Shown: piece after piece, positions 1 to 9,098 of the stretch
How the letters are laid out: every line of letters begins with the position of its first letter
How positions within the stretch are numbered: the first letter of the stretch is position 1
Origin: Sphingomonas sp. CBMAI 2297
GTDB taxonomy: Bacteria > Pseudomonadota > Alphaproteobacteria > Sphingomonadales > Sphingomonadaceae
Assembly (NCBI RefSeq): GCF_029870595.1
Contig: NZ_JAPDIR010000019.1
Coordinates: 1-64,000 of the forward strand
Direction: 5' to 3'
DNA length: 64,000 nucleotides
Notes under the pieces: model-generated
The model's input: only the letters and a program-made list of their open reading frames with translations
The model's database searches: none
What the model was told of the DNA's origin: nothing
Translations under genes and position numbers: made by a program

Positions 1-47
1 TGGTCGCGCGATCGCCTCACCGTATCGCGTGCAAGGACCCACCCCAA

Positions 48-68
48 CCCCTCCCTTCCAGGGAGGGG
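48..68. repeat. GC-rich palindrome, dispersed repeat copy 1
   Basis: The arms CCCCTCCC and GGGAGGGG surround a five-base loop TTCCA. Bases 18-60 just upstream (including CACCGTATCGC and ACCCACCCCA) recur in inverted orientation at 3577-3619, so this is one end of a repeat pair that flanks the LysR and CDC48 genes. It could also act as a terminator for the minus-strand LysR gene, but no T-run follows. Confidence 0.6.
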
Positions 69-74
69 CTCCGA

Positions 75-974
75 TTATTCCACCCGCTCGGCGTGGAGCA
101 CTTCGATCAGCCAGTCGTGGAACAGCTTGACCGGCCGCGTCGTGAGCGCGCGGGGCCGGCAGACGAACCAGTAGCTATAGTCGCTCTCCACGGTCAGGTC
201 GAAGAGCTGGACCAGCCGGTCGTCGCGTGCCGCCTCGAAATGCGATTCGAGCATGAAGGCGACGCCCAGCCCCTGCGCCGCTGCCTCGAGCATCAGCGTG
301 CCCGAATCGAAATGGTCGATGGCCGCGGGCTCGATCTCCAGATGCGACAGCCCCGCCGCCGCGCGCCAGGCGGTGAACGTGTCCGCCATGTCGCGGTGCA
401 CCAGCGCGGTGAGCTTCGAAAGCTGCTCCGGCCGGGTGACCGGCTCGGGCCCCTCCACCAGCGAACGCGCGCCGATCACATAGACGCGGTTGCGGTCCAG
501 CCGCTTCGAATACAGCGTCGGGTCGATGTCGCGCGCCACCACGATCGCGGCGTCGAGCCCGTCGCCGAGCCGCGCCACCGCATGCGCGCCGGTATCGACG
601 TCGAGATGCAGCTCGGGATGCTTGCGCTTCAGATCGCCCATGTGCGGCATCAGCCGCTGCGTCGCGAACAGCGGCAGGATGCCGAGGCGCAGGCGCAGCA
701 GCTCGGTGCCGCTGGTCATCGTCTCCACCGCGTCGGCCATGGTGTCGAGCGCGGGCGCGATCATGCCGAGCAGCCGCTCGCCATCGTCGTTGAGGCGCAG
801 CGCCTGGTGCCGGCGCTCGAACAGCGGCTTGCCGATGAAGCGCTCCAGCGCCTGGACGCGGCGGCTCAGCGCCGGCGAAGAGAGCGCCAGCTCCTCCGCG
901 GCGGCCTTGATCGAGCCGAGCCGCGCCACCTGCACGAAAGCCTCGATTGCCGTAAGCGGGGGTAGTCGTCGCAT
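75..974 (-). CDS. LysR-family transcriptional regulator
   Basis: The 299-residue protein has the standard LysR layout: an N-terminal winged helix-turn-helix (about residues 4-63, with SPALSRRVQALE as recognition region) and a C-terminal substrate-binding fold. The opening MRRLPPLTAIEAF resembles the GcvA/AmpR-like subgroup. I chose ATG 974 because an AGAGAG ribosome site precedes it and the HTH starts at once; an in-frame start 120 bases upstream would add a low-complexity tail. The gene is divergent from the CDC48 gene with a 291-bp gap, where a LysR operator would be expected, but I saw no clear T-N11-A site that I would defend. The effector is unknown. Confidence 0.9.
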   Translation of the reverse strand: MRRLPPLTAIEAFVQVARLGSIKAAAEELALSSPALSRRVQALERFIGKPLFERRHQALRLNDDGERLLGMIAPALDTMADAVETMTSGTELLRLRLGILPLFATQRLMPHMGDLKRKHPELHLDVDTGAHAVARLGDGLDAAIVVARDIDPTLYSKRLDRNRVYVIGARSLVEGPEPVTRPEQLSKLTALVHRDMADTFTAWRAAAGLSHLEIEPAAIDHFDSGTLMLEAAAQGLGVAFMLESHFEAARDDRLVQLFDLTVESDYSYWFVCRPRALTTRPVKLFHDWLIEVLHAERVE

Positions 975-1265
975 TTCGCTCTCTTTTTGTTGCGCTGCGT
1001 CACGACCCTTGGCGTGCGATTCGCGCGGCGCCAATGGCGTTTCCAACTCGGGCACAACTATCGTTGCACACACGCGCGATTGCAAGCCATGCACGCGTTA
1101 ATGTTTCTTTTCGCACTTGCACAAAAACCGGCCGCACTGCACAAAGCGCGTGCCTTTCAGGCATCCTCTCCTAAAACTTTCCCGGCCGGTCCTCGTGATC
1201 GGCCTTTTTTTTGTGCAATCGATCCCCCACGTTCCGCGTCTCACACGCCTGGGGAGAACGATAGG

Positions 1266-3560
1266 ATGGCGGACGAAGAAGGGCAGCCCGCCAGGCTGCA
1301 GGTTGCCAATTCCCGGCCCGAGGACAGTGGCCGGGGTCTCGCGCATCTGCCGCGCGCGCTGATGGCGCGGCTCGGCCTTGCCGAGGGCGATGTGATCGAG
1401 ATCGTCGGCAAGCGCGCCACCCCCGCGCTCGCGGTGCTGCCCTATGCCGAGGACGAGGGCCTCGAGATCCTGCGCATCGACGGGCTCCAGCGCGCCAATG
1501 CCGGCGCCAGCTCGGGCGATTTCGTCGAGGTGCGCAAGGCCGTGTCCAAGCCGGCGACGCGCGTGGTGTTCGCGCCCGCCCAGCAGAATCTGCGCCTCCA
1601 GGGCAGCGGTGAGGCGCTGAAGCGCGTCTTCTTCCAGCGTCCCCTGGCCCAGGGCGACGTCGTCGCCACCGCCGGCCAGCAGCGCGCCGACATCCCGCCC
1701 CAGGTCGCCCAGTTCCTGCGCGCGCCGGCCTATGCGCTGCAGGAGATCCGGCTCACCGTGGTCGCCGCCAGCCCCAAGGGCATCGTCCATATCGACGAGA
1801 ATACCGAGGTCGAGCTGCGCCCCGAATATGAGGCGGCCGCGGGCGACGGCCGGCGTGCCGACGTCACCTATGACGATATCGGCGGCATGGCCGGCACGAT
1901 CGACCAGCTGCGCGAGATGGTGGAGCTGCCGCTGCGCTATCCCGAGCTGTTCCAGCGCCTGGGCGTCGATCCGCCCAAGGGCGTGCTGCTCCATGGCCCG
2001 CCCGGTACCGGCAAGACCCGCCTTGCCCGCGCGGTCGCGAACGAATCGGACGCGCAGTTCTTCCTGATCAACGGCCCCGAGATCATGGGCTCGGCCTATG
2101 GCGAATCCGAGGGCCGGCTGCGCCAGGTCTTCGAGGAGGCGACCAAGGCGGCGCCGTCGATCGTCTTCATCGACGAGATCGATTCGATCGCCCCCAAGCG
2201 CGGCCAGGTTTCGGGCGAGGCGGAGAAGCGCCTCGTCGCCCAGTTGCTCACGCTGATGGACGGGCTCGAATCGCGCGCCAACGTCGTGGTCATCGCCGCG
2301 ACCAACCGGCCGGACGCGATCGACGAGGCGCTGCGGCGGCCGGGCCGGTTCGACCGCGAGATCATCGTCGGCGTGCCCGACGAGCGCGGCCGCCGCGAGA
2401 TACTGGGCATCCACACACGCGGCATGCCGCTCGGCGACAAGGTCGATCTCGCCGAGCTGGCGCGCACCACCTATGGTTTCGTCGGTGCCGATCTCTCCGC
2501 GCTCGCCCGCGAGGCGGCGATCGAGGCGGTGCGCCGGATCATGCCGAAGCTCAACCTGGCGGAAGGGACGATCCCGCACGAGGTGCTCGATACGCTGTCG
2601 GTCACGCGCGAGGATTTCCTCGAGGCGTTGAAGCGCGTCCAGCCTTCGGCGATGCGCGAGGTGATGGTCGAGGCGCCGCGCGTCCGCTGGGAGGATGTCG
2701 GCGGGCTCGACGATGCGCAGATGCGGCTGAAGGAAGGCGTCGAGCTGCCGCTCAAGGATCCCGATGCGTTCCGCCGCCTCGGCATCCGCCCGGCCAAGGG
2801 CTTCCTGCTCTACGGCCCGCCGGGCACCGGCAAGACCCTGCTCGCCAAGGCGGTGGCGCGCGAGGCGGAGGCGAACTTCATCGCCACCAAGTCGAGCGAC
2901 CTGCTGTCGAAATGGTATGGCGAGAGCGAGCAGCAGATCGCCCGGCTGTTCGCCCGCGCCCGCCAGGTCGCGCCCTGCGTGATCTTCATCGACGAGCTCG
3001 ATTCGCTGGTTCCCGCGCGTGGCGGCGGCCTGGGCGAGCCCCAGGCGACCGAGCGCGTGGTCAACACGATCCTATCGGAGATGGACGGGCTGGAGGAGCT
3101 GCAGTCGGTGGTGGTGATCGGCGCGACCAACCGGCCCAACCTGATCGATCCTGCCCTGCTCCGCCCCGGGCGGTTCGACGAGCTGGTCTATGTCGGCGTG
3201 CCCGATGCGGCCGGGCGCGAGCGGATCCTCGAGATCCAGACGGAGAAGATGCCGCTCGCCGCGGATGTCGATCTGCGGTCGATCGCCGCGCAGACCGAAC
3301 GCTATACCGGTGCCGACCTGGAGGATGTGGTCCGCCGGGCCGGCCTGATCGCGCTCCGCCAGTCGCTCGACTCGCGCGAAGTGACGATGGCGCATTTCGA
3401 CGCGGCGCTCGCCGATTCGCGCGCCACGGTCACGCCCGAGATGGAGGAGGAGTATCAGGCGATGTCGGGCCGGCTGAAGCAGCAGGCCTCGGCGATCCAG
3501 CCGATCGGCTTCATCGCGCCGGGCATGCTGCGCGGGCATGGGCCGAAGGGAGCGGATTGA
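1266..3560 (+). CDS. CDC48/p97-family AAA+ ATPase
   Basis: This 764-residue protein has an N-terminal double-psi-barrel CDC48_N domain (about residues 10-180) followed by two AAA+ modules. Walker A GPPGTGKT occurs at about residue 244 (D1) and again at about 517 (D2). Walker B is IVFIDEID in D1 and VIFIDELD in D2, and both modules carry the ATNRPD/ATNRPN sensor and RRPGRFD/LRPGRFD arginine-finger region. The family unfolds or extracts proteins from complexes; in bacteria its clients are largely unknown and there is no ubiquitin system here. ATG 1266 follows GGGGAG and starts the CDC48_N domain. The open frame extends upstream, but that part has no domain and no ribosome site. No adaptor gene is adjacent. 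Confidence 0.93.
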   Translation: MADEEGQPARLQVANSRPEDSGRGLAHLPRALMARLGLAEGDVIEIVGKRATPALAVLPYAEDEGLEILRIDGLQRANAGASSGDFVEVRKAVSKPATRVVFAPAQQNLRLQGSGEALKRVFFQRPLAQGDVVATAGQQRADIPPQVAQFLRAPAYALQEIRLTVVAASPKGIVHIDENTEVELRPEYEAAAGDGRRADVTYDDIGGMAGTIDQLREMVELPLRYPELFQRLGVDPPKGVLLHGPPGTGKTRLARAVANESDAQFFLINGPEIMGSAYGESEGRLRQVFEEATKAAPSIVFIDEIDSIAPKRGQVSGEAEKRLVAQLLTLMDGLESRANVVVIAATNRPDAIDEALRRPGRFDREIIVGVPDERGRREILGIHTRGMPLGDKVDLAELARTTYGFVGADLSALAREAAIEAVRRIMPKLNLAEGTIPHEVLDTLSVTREDFLEALKRVQPSAMREVMVEAPRVRWEDVGGLDDAQMRLKEGVELPLKDPDAFRRLGIRPAKGFLLYGPPGTGKTLLAKAVAREAEANFIATKSSDLLSKWYGESEQQIARLFARARQVAPCVIFIDELDSLVPARGGGLGEPQATERVVNTILSEMDGLEELQSVVVIGATNRPNLIDPALLRPGRFDELVYVGVPDAAGRERILEIQTEKMPLAADVDLRSIAAQTERYTGADLEDVVRRAGLIALRQSLDSREVTMAHFDAALADSRATVTPEMEEEYQAMSGRLKQQASAIQPIGFIAPGMLRGHGPKGAD

Positions 3561-3669
3561 CGCTTGCGCACCGCCCGGGAAGGGAAGGCTGGGGTGGGTA
3601 GCATCCCGGCGATACGGTGGGTGCGGGCTTGGCCTCGCGGCTTCGCGCGCACTCCGCCCACCCCCTGAT

Positions 3670-3690
3670 CCCCTCCCTTCCAGGGCGGGG
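3670..3690. repeat. GC-rich palindrome, dispersed repeat copy 2
   Basis: CCCCTCCC-TTCCA-GGGCGGGG is the same palindrome as at 48-68 with one arm mismatch. Bases 3577-3625 carry the reverse complement of the sequence next to the first copy. The element lies between the convergent ends of the CDC48 gene (3560) and the MFS gene (3693). Confidence 0.55.
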
Positions 3691-3692
3691 AG

Positions 3693-4979
3693 TCATGTCG
3701 ATCGCCGCGTCGCCACCCAGGCATAGGCCAGCAGGCATGCCAGCCACCCCGCCGCGGTCAGATAGGGCAGCGGCCGCCAGAGCTCGTAAAGGCCCACTCC
3801 AATCGACGGGCCGAGCACGAACGCCGCGCCGTTCACCGAGGTGACCTTGCCCGCCACCGATCCCTGCGATTCCGCCCCCACGGCCAGCGATGCGCCCGCG
3901 GTGAAGCCCGGCCGCGCGAAGCCCATGCCGAGCGCGATCAGCGCATAGCCCAGCGCGATGCCGTACAGCGTGGTCGCCGTGCCGGTCGCGACGCAGCCGC
4001 ACGCGCCCAGGGCCGCGCCCGTCAGCACCAGCGCGCGCGGGCGCAGGTCGAGCATCGGGATCAGCCCCCATTGCGCGAGCAGCGATGCGCCCGCGCCCAG
4101 CATCAGCACCAGCCCGGTCGGCTGCAGCGCCTCCGCCGGGGGCAGGTGCATCCGGTCGATGATCAGGAAGCCGATCGCCTGGCCGGTCATCGCCTGGGCA
4201 TGGCCGATGATCAGCCCGGCGACGATCCACGGCCGGATGCGCGGATCGAAATAGCGGATGTTCTCGCTGGTCTCGGCGGCGGTGGCGGCGGTCACCGTGG
4301 CGCCGGTCCCCTGCCCGCCGATCGAGGGATAGGAGATGGCGGCGCCATGGGCGTCGCCCTCGTCCCTGGGCAGCCCGCGCGCGGCGGCGATCCAGATCAC
4401 CACGCCCACCGCGCTCGCGGCGAAGGCGGGGCCGGCCAGCCCGATCATCGGCCCCTCCGGCCAGAGCCTCCCCATCACCAGATAGGGCGCGATCGCCGGG
4501 CCCAGGATCGTGCCGAGCCCGAAGGCCGAGGCGAGCAGGGTGAGCGCGCCGGTCCGCTCCTCGCGGCTGGTGCGGCCGGCGACGATCGCCTGCACCGCCG
4601 GCGGCGCCGCCGATCCGAACGTGCCGTAGATCACGCGCCCCGCGACAAAGGCGATGAAGGTGGCCACCGGGCCGAGCAGCCCGTTGATCCCCATGGCCAG
4701 GCACAGCCCGCACAGCCCCAGCGACACGGTGAAGCCGCCCACCCCCACCAACACCATCGCGCGCCGGCCGTGCCGGTCGGACCGGTTGGCCCAGAAGGGC
4801 GCGGCGATCACCCAGAGCAGCGCGGAGACCGAGAAGACGGCGGCGACGGCGCTGTCCGGCGCGTGCAGCGAGCGGCCGAGCGCGGGCAGCACCGATTGCA
4901 GCGCGGTGTTGCCGGCTGCGATGGCCAGCATCACGGTGAAGAGCAGCGCGAAAGTCCGGTCGAAGCGCCGGAACTTCAT
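3693..4979 (-). CDS. MFS transporter
   Basis: The 428-residue protein has about twelve hydrophobic segments. The MFS loop 2-3 signature is visible as ANRSDRHGRRAMVLVG near residue 70, and a second half starts near residue 220. It resembles drug/H+ antiporters of the TCR/Tet type (proline- and glycine-rich helix 5, FGLGTILGPAIAPYL, the antiporter motif C), so proton-driven efflux is likely; the substrate is unknown. Start ATG 4979 overlaps the stop of the upstream monooxygenase gene by four bases (ATGA), so the two are co-transcribed and probably translationally coupled. Confidence 0.88.
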   Translation of the reverse strand: MKFRRFDRTFALLFTVMLAIAAGNTALQSVLPALGRSLHAPDSAVAAVFSVSALLWVIAAPFWANRSDRHGRRAMVLVGVGGFTVSLGLCGLCLAMGINGLLGPVATFIAFVAGRVIYGTFGSAAPPAVQAIVAGRTSREERTGALTLLASAFGLGTILGPAIAPYLVMGRLWPEGPMIGLAGPAFAASAVGVVIWIAAARGLPRDEGDAHGAAISYPSIGGQGTGATVTAATAAETSENIRYFDPRIRPWIVAGLIIGHAQAMTGQAIGFLIIDRMHLPPAEALQPTGLVLMLGAGASLLAQWGLIPMLDLRPRALVLTGAALGACGCVATGTATTLYGIALGYALIALGMGFARPGFTAGASLAVGAESQGSVAGKVTSVNGAAFVLGPSIGVGLYELWRPLPYLTAAGWLACLLAYAWVATRRST

Positions 4980-5299
4980 TTCCGCTCCCAGCTGTAGCTC
5001 CGCCCGATCGTGGCGACATGCAGCATGTACCAGCCATACCAGCGCCCGCGCCCCGCCTCGCGCGTCTCGGCATGCTCGGGGTGCTTGCGCCACGCGATCG
5101 CGCTGGCCTCGTCGGCCCAATAGCTTATGGTGATCGCCTGGCCGTCCGCGTTGCCGACATGGTCGACGCCGCGATAGCCGGGCTGCTCGGCGGCCAGCGC
5201 GTCCATCGCCGCGGCGGCCGTGGCATAGCCTTCGGCGTCTTCCCCCGTGCGCGCGGAGATGAACAGGACGGCGGTCTGCCCGGTGCGATCCTCTGCCAT
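4976..5299 (-). CDS. antibiotic biosynthesis monooxygenase (ABM) domain protein
   Basis: This 107-residue protein has the ferredoxin-like dimeric alpha/beta barrel of the ABM family: an N-terminal strand (TAVLFISART), an alanine-rich helix, the GYRGVDHVGNADG turn, the ITISYWADEASAIAWRKHPEH strand-helix typical of the YgiN/HmoA-like class, and a final GWYMLHVATI strand. Members oxidise small aromatic or quinone compounds, or bind heme; the sequence does not say which. ATG 5299 follows GGAG at five bases; a GTG nine codons upstream lacks a ribosome site. It is the first gene of a two-gene operon with the MFS transporter. Confidence 0.85.
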   Translation of the reverse strand: MAEDRTGQTAVLFISARTGEDAEGYATAAAAMDALAAEQPGYRGVDHVGNADGQAITISYWADEASAIAWRKHPEHAETREAGRGRWYGWYMLHVATIGRSYSWERK

Positions 5300-5327
5300 G
5301 GCTCCTGCCCCTAACCTAACCGTCACT

Positions 5328-5390
5328 CCGGCGAAAGCCGGGGTATCGGGCGATGGCGCGGCCGTGGCACGAGATCCCGGCTTTCGCCGG
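5328..5390. repeat. REP-like inverted repeat
   Basis: Two perfect 15-base arms, CCGGCGAAAGCCGGG (5328-5342) and its reverse complement (5376-5390), are separated by 33 bases. The element sits between divergently transcribed genes. GGCGAAAGCC palindromes of this sort are a common dispersed element type in sphingomonad genomes (family knowledge, not searched). Confidence 0.7.
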
Positions 5391-5419
5391 GACGGCGGGT
5401 GTGGCTAAAGCCGCACCCT

Positions 5420-6169
5420 ATGATCACCGACTGGCATTTCTATGTGCTCGCCGTGCCCGCGGTGATCCTGCTCGGCCTCAGCAAGGGCGGGTTCGCCGGC
5501 ATGGGCGCGCTGTCGCTGCCGCTGCTGGCCTTCGCGATCGATCCGGTGCGTGCCGCCGCGATCACCCTGCCGATCCTGATCGCGCAGGACGTGGTCGGCG
5601 TCTGGGCCTTTCGCCGCACGGTCGACTGGCGGCTGCTCGGCTGGATGCTGCCCGGCTCGGTGCTCGGCATCGCGCTGGGTTACGGGTTCGCCGCCAGCGT
5701 CTCATCCGCCGCGGTGATGGCGATGGTCGGCGCGATCTCGATCCTGTTCGGCGCCTATCGGCTCCGGGCCGCCCGCCATGCCGCGCCGCGCGGCACCGCG
5801 CGCTGGCCGGACTGGATCGGATCGCTGTTCGGCATCGCCTCGGGCTTCACCAGCCAGATCGCCCATGCCGGCCAGCCGCCCTTCCAGCTCTGGGTGCTGC
5901 CGCGCAACCTCCCGCGCGACATGCTGGTCGGCACCACCGCGATCTTCTTCGCCGCGACCAACTGGATCAAGGTGCCGGCCTATTGGGCGCTCGGCCAGTT
6001 CACCTCGGCGAACGTCATGACGTCGGCCGCGTTGCTGCCGCTCGCGCTGGTCGCCACGGTTGCCGGCGTCCGGCTGGTGCGCAGGGTGGATGCGGCGCGC
6101 TTCTACACCGCGATCCATGTGTTGATGATCCTGGTCGGCATCGCCCTGGTTGCCGAGGCGATCCGCTAG
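5420..6169 (+). CDS. TauE/SafE-family membrane permease
   Basis: The 249-residue integral membrane protein has about eight hydrophobic segments and the family hallmarks: LGLSKGGFAGMG near the N terminus and the second repeat GIASGFTSQIAHAGQPPFQLWVLP. TauE/SafE proteins are proposed exporters of sulfite or organosulfonates; many members have no tested substrate and nothing nearby points to sulfur metabolism. ATG 5420 is preferred to a GTG seven codons upstream. The gene ends one base before the convergent prs stop. Confidence 0.87.
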   Translation: MITDWHFYVLAVPAVILLGLSKGGFAGMGALSLPLLAFAIDPVRAAAITLPILIAQDVVGVWAFRRTVDWRLLGWMLPGSVLGIALGYGFAASVSSAAVMAMVGAISILFGAYRLRAARHAAPRGTARWPDWIGSLFGIASGFTSQIAHAGQPPFQLWVLPRNLPRDMLVGTTAIFFAATNWIKVPAYWALGQFTSANVMTSAALLPLALVATVAGVRLVRRVDAARFYTAIHVLMILVGIALVAEAIR

Positions 6170-6170
6170 C

Positions 6171-7106
6171 TCAGTCGAAGAGCGAGGAGACCGAGCTTTC
6201 GTCCGCGATCCGCTTGATCGCTTCGGCGAGCAAAGGTGCGATCGTCAGGTGGCGGATCTTGCTGCTCTCGGCGATCACCGCGTGGTTGCCGATCGAATCG
6301 GTGATCACCAGCTCGGCGAGCGCCGATCCGTCGACGCGCGCCACGGCGCCGCCCGAGAGCACGCCGTGCGTGCAATAGGCGACCACGTCCTCGGCGCCCG
6401 AGGCCTTGAGCGCGGCGGCGGCGTTGCACAGGGTGCCGGCCGAATCGACGATGTCGTCGATCAGGATGCAGAAGCGCCCTTCGACATTGCCGATGATGTT
6501 CATCACTTCCGATTCGCCCGGGCGCTCGCGGCGCTTATCGACGATGGCGAGCGGCGCGTTGTCGAGCCGCTTGGCCAGCGCGCGGGCGCGGACCACGCCG
6601 CCCACGTCGGGCGAGACGACCATCCACTGTTTGCCCGGGAAGCGGCTGTGGATGTCGGCGCTCATCACCGGCGCGGCGAAGAGATTGTCGGTCGGGATGT
6701 CGAAAAAGCCCTGGATCTGCCCGGCGTGCAGATCGACCGAGAGCACGCGGTCGGCGCCCGCGGTGGTGACGAGGTTGGCGACCAGCTTGGCCGAGATCGG
6801 CGTGCGGGGGCCGGGCTTCCGATCCTGGCGGGCATAGCCGAAATAGGGGAGCACCGCGGTGATGCGCCGGGCCGATGCGCGCTTCAGCGCATCGATCATG
6901 ATCAGCATCTCCATCAGATTGTCGTTCGCCGGGAACGCCGTGGACTGCATGACGAACACGTCCTCGCCGCGGACATTCTCGAGGATCTCGACGAAGATCT
7001 CCTCGTCGGCGAAGCGGCGGACGTTCGCCTGGGTCAGCGGGATCTCGAGATACTCGGCGATCGCCTTGGCGAGCGGCAGGTTCGAATTGCCGGCCATCAA
7101 TTTCAT
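6171..7106 (-). CDS. prs: ribose-phosphate pyrophosphokinase
   Basis: PRPP synthetase (311 residues) transfers pyrophosphate from ATP to ribose 5-phosphate, feeding purine, pyrimidine, histidine and NAD synthesis. Visible motifs are the N-terminal GNSNLPLA, the ATP-site FGYARQDRKPGPRTPI, the catalytic VDLHAGQIQGFFDIP, and the ribose-phosphate loop LIDDIVDSAGTL. I chose ATG 7106 because GGGGAG lies eight bases upstream; a GTG three codons earlier directly abuts that ribosome site and cannot use it. It is divergent from the YcxB-like gene. Confidence 0.96.
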   Translation of the reverse strand: MKLMAGNSNLPLAKAIAEYLEIPLTQANVRRFADEEIFVEILENVRGEDVFVMQSTAFPANDNLMEMLIMIDALKRASARRITAVLPYFGYARQDRKPGPRTPISAKLVANLVTTAGADRVLSVDLHAGQIQGFFDIPTDNLFAAPVMSADIHSRFPGKQWMVVSPDVGGVVRARALAKRLDNAPLAIVDKRRERPGESEVMNIIGNVEGRFCILIDDIVDSAGTLCNAAAALKASGAEDVVAYCTHGVLSGGAVARVDGSALAELVITDSIGNHAVIAESSKIRHLTIAPLLAEAIKRIADESSVSSLFD

Positions 7107-7176
7107 GTGCGCCACTCCCCAGGCTTGCTACGCTGGGCGCGCATTAGAGGCCAAAGGGCGGGGTTGAAAAGAGCAG

Positions 7177-7719
7177 ATGGCGATTGCGCATGCAGAAGGC
7201 GTCACGACTGTGACTTATGTGCTCGACGCCGATGCCCAGATCGCGGCGGCGCGGGCCAATCTCTGGCGCTATCTCCGTTCCAGCCGCGCCTGGATCCGCA
7301 TGGGAATCGGTCTGCTCGTCATGCTCGCCATCGGCGCGGTGCTCGGCGTGGCGATCGGCGAGGATCCGCTGTGGTGGATGCTGGTCTTCGCGGCCGAGAT
7401 GGCCGTGCTGTTCCCGCTGATCTACGGGCTCCTCTACCTGTTCCTGCCGCGCCGGATCCGCCGGCTGGTGGCGCAGAGCGCGATCTGGCGGCGGCCGGTC
7501 GAAGTCACCTGGTCCACCGCCGGCATGTCGGCGCGCTCGCCCCATGGCGAAACCGAGCTCGCCTGGACCGACTATCATGGCTGGTACGCCGCGCGTTCGG
7601 GCTTCCTGCTCTACTTCAACGACCAGCAATATCAGGTCGTCCCGGCCTCGGCCCTCGCCGCTGGGCAGGCGCAGGCGCTGCGCGCGATCCTCGAAGCATC
7701 GGGCCTGCGCCGGCTCTGA
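7177..7719 (+). CDS. YcxB-like membrane protein
   Basis: A 180-residue protein with two adjacent membrane helices (about residues 42-61 and 67-88: GIGLLVMLAIGAVLGVAIG and MLVFAAEMAVLFPLIYGLLY) and a soluble C-terminal domain. The segment WSTAGMSARSPHGETELAWTDYHGW and FLLYFNDQQYQVVPASAL match the YcxB-like C-terminal domain pattern (a PH-like beta fold with a conserved W-x-D-Y). No enzyme function is known for the family. It starts the gltX-proximal plus-strand block. Confidence 0.75.
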   Translation: MAIAHAEGVTTVTYVLDADAQIAAARANLWRYLRSSRAWIRMGIGLLVMLAIGAVLGVAIGEDPLWWMLVFAAEMAVLFPLIYGLLYLFLPRRIRRLVAQSAIWRRPVEVTWSTAGMSARSPHGETELAWTDYHGWYAARSGFLLYFNDQQYQVVPASALAAGQAQALRAILEASGLRRL

Positions 7720-7760
7720 GCCGGTTTGCGCGCGCCGGGCCCGCCCGGTAGAGCGCGGCA

Positions 7761-9086
7761 ATGACCGTCACCACCCGTTTCGCGCCGAGCCCCACGGGCA
7801 CGCTCCACGTCGGCAACATCCGCACCGCGCTCCACAACTGGATGTTCGCGCAGGCCCATGGCGGCCGCTTCCTGCTGCGCATCGACGATACCGATGGCGA
7901 GCGTTCGGAGGAGCGCTTCGTCGACGCGATCCGCGCCGATCTCGCCTGGCTGGGGCTGGCGCCGGACGGGGAGGAGCGCCAGTCCGCCCGGTTCGGCCGC
8001 TACGAGGCGCGCTTCGCGGAGTTGCAGGCCGCCGGGCGGGTCTATCCGGCGTACGAGACCGCGCAGGAGCTCGAGCTCAAGCGCAAGGTGCTGCTCGGCC
8101 GCGGCCTGCCCCCGGTCTATGACCGGGCGGCGCTGGCGCTGGCCGATGCGGACAAGGCGAAGTTCGAAGCGGAGGGCATCCGCCCGCACTGGCGCTTCCG
8201 GCTCGATCATGACGCCATGATCGAATGGGACGATCTGGTCCGCGGCTCCCAGCGCTTCGATCCGAGGACGATGAGCGACCCGGTGGTGCGCCGCGCCGAC
8301 GGCTCCTGGCTCTATCTCCTCCCCTCGGTGATCGACGATATCGACATGGCCGTCTCCCATGTCGTGCGCGGCGAGGATCATGTCTCGAACACCGCGACTC
8401 AGCTCCAGATGTTCGCGGCGCTCGGTGCCGCCGCGCCGCGGTTCGCGCACGAGGCGCTGCTCACCGGCGCCGAGGGCAAGCTCTCCAAGCGGCTGGGCTC
8501 GCTCGGCATCGACCATTTCCGTGCGCGCGGCATCGAGCCCCAGGCGCTGATCGCCCTGCTCGCCCGGCTCGGCACCAGCGACCCCGTCGAGCCGTTCCCC
8601 GATGTCGCGCCGCTGATCGCCGGCTTCGACTTTGCGCGCTTCGGCCGCGCGCCCGCGCGCTTCGACGAGGAGGAGCTGGCCCAGCTCAACGCCCGCATCG
8701 TCCACCAGCTCGGCTTCGACGCAGTGAAGGACCGGCTGCCGGCGGGGATGGGCGCGGCCGGATGGGAAGCGATCCGCCCCAATCTGGCGACCGTCGCCGA
8801 GGCGGCGGACTGGTGGGGCGTGGTCGAGGGGCCGGTCGCCGCGACGATCCCCGAGGAGGACCGCGCCTTCCTCGCCCTCGCCGCCGAGGTCGCCAAGGGC
8901 ATCGACTGGTCCGATCCCTGGCCGGCGCTCACCGGCGCGCTGAAGCAGGCCACCGGCCGCAAGGGCCGTGCCCTGTTCCTCCCCCTGCGACTCGCCCTTA
9001 CCGGCCGCGAGCACGGGCCCGACATGGCCGCCCTGCTCCCGCTGATCGGCAAGGAAAATGCCCTGGCGCGCCTCGGTAGCGTATGA
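7761..9086 (+). CDS. gltX: glutamyl-tRNA synthetase
   Basis: A 441-residue class I aminoacyl-tRNA synthetase. The N-terminal Rossmann fold has RFAPSPTGTLHVGNIRTAL (HIGH-type motif HVGN), the catalytic insert runs to about residue 200, HVVRGEDH lies at about 205, and the KMSKS equivalent is EGKLSKRLGS at about 238. The C-terminal anticodon-binding domain is short (about 180 residues). Alphaproteobacteria often carry two GluRS genes, one of which charges tRNA-Gln for the GatCAB route; the KLSKR form and short length fit the second type, but one gene cannot settle this. Confidence 0.94.
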   Translation: MTVTTRFAPSPTGTLHVGNIRTALHNWMFAQAHGGRFLLRIDDTDGERSEERFVDAIRADLAWLGLAPDGEERQSARFGRYEARFAELQAAGRVYPAYETAQELELKRKVLLGRGLPPVYDRAALALADADKAKFEAEGIRPHWRFRLDHDAMIEWDDLVRGSQRFDPRTMSDPVVRRADGSWLYLLPSVIDDIDMAVSHVVRGEDHVSNTATQLQMFAALGAAAPRFAHEALLTGAEGKLSKRLGSLGIDHFRARGIEPQALIALLARLGTSDPVEPFPDVAPLIAGFDFARFGRAPARFDEEELAQLNARIVHQLGFDAVKDRLPAGMGAAGWEAIRPNLATVAEAADWWGVVEGPVAATIPEEDRAFLALAAEVAKGIDWSDPWPALTGALKQATGRKGRALFLPLRLALTGREHGPDMAALLPLIGKENALARLGSV

Positions 9087-9098
9087 TCGAGAAAGCAT

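Noticed and set aside
1098..2579. 493-codon open frame opposite the CDC48 gene
   Set aside because: Antisense shadow with Arg/Asp/Leu-rich sequence; the CDC48 frame is certain.
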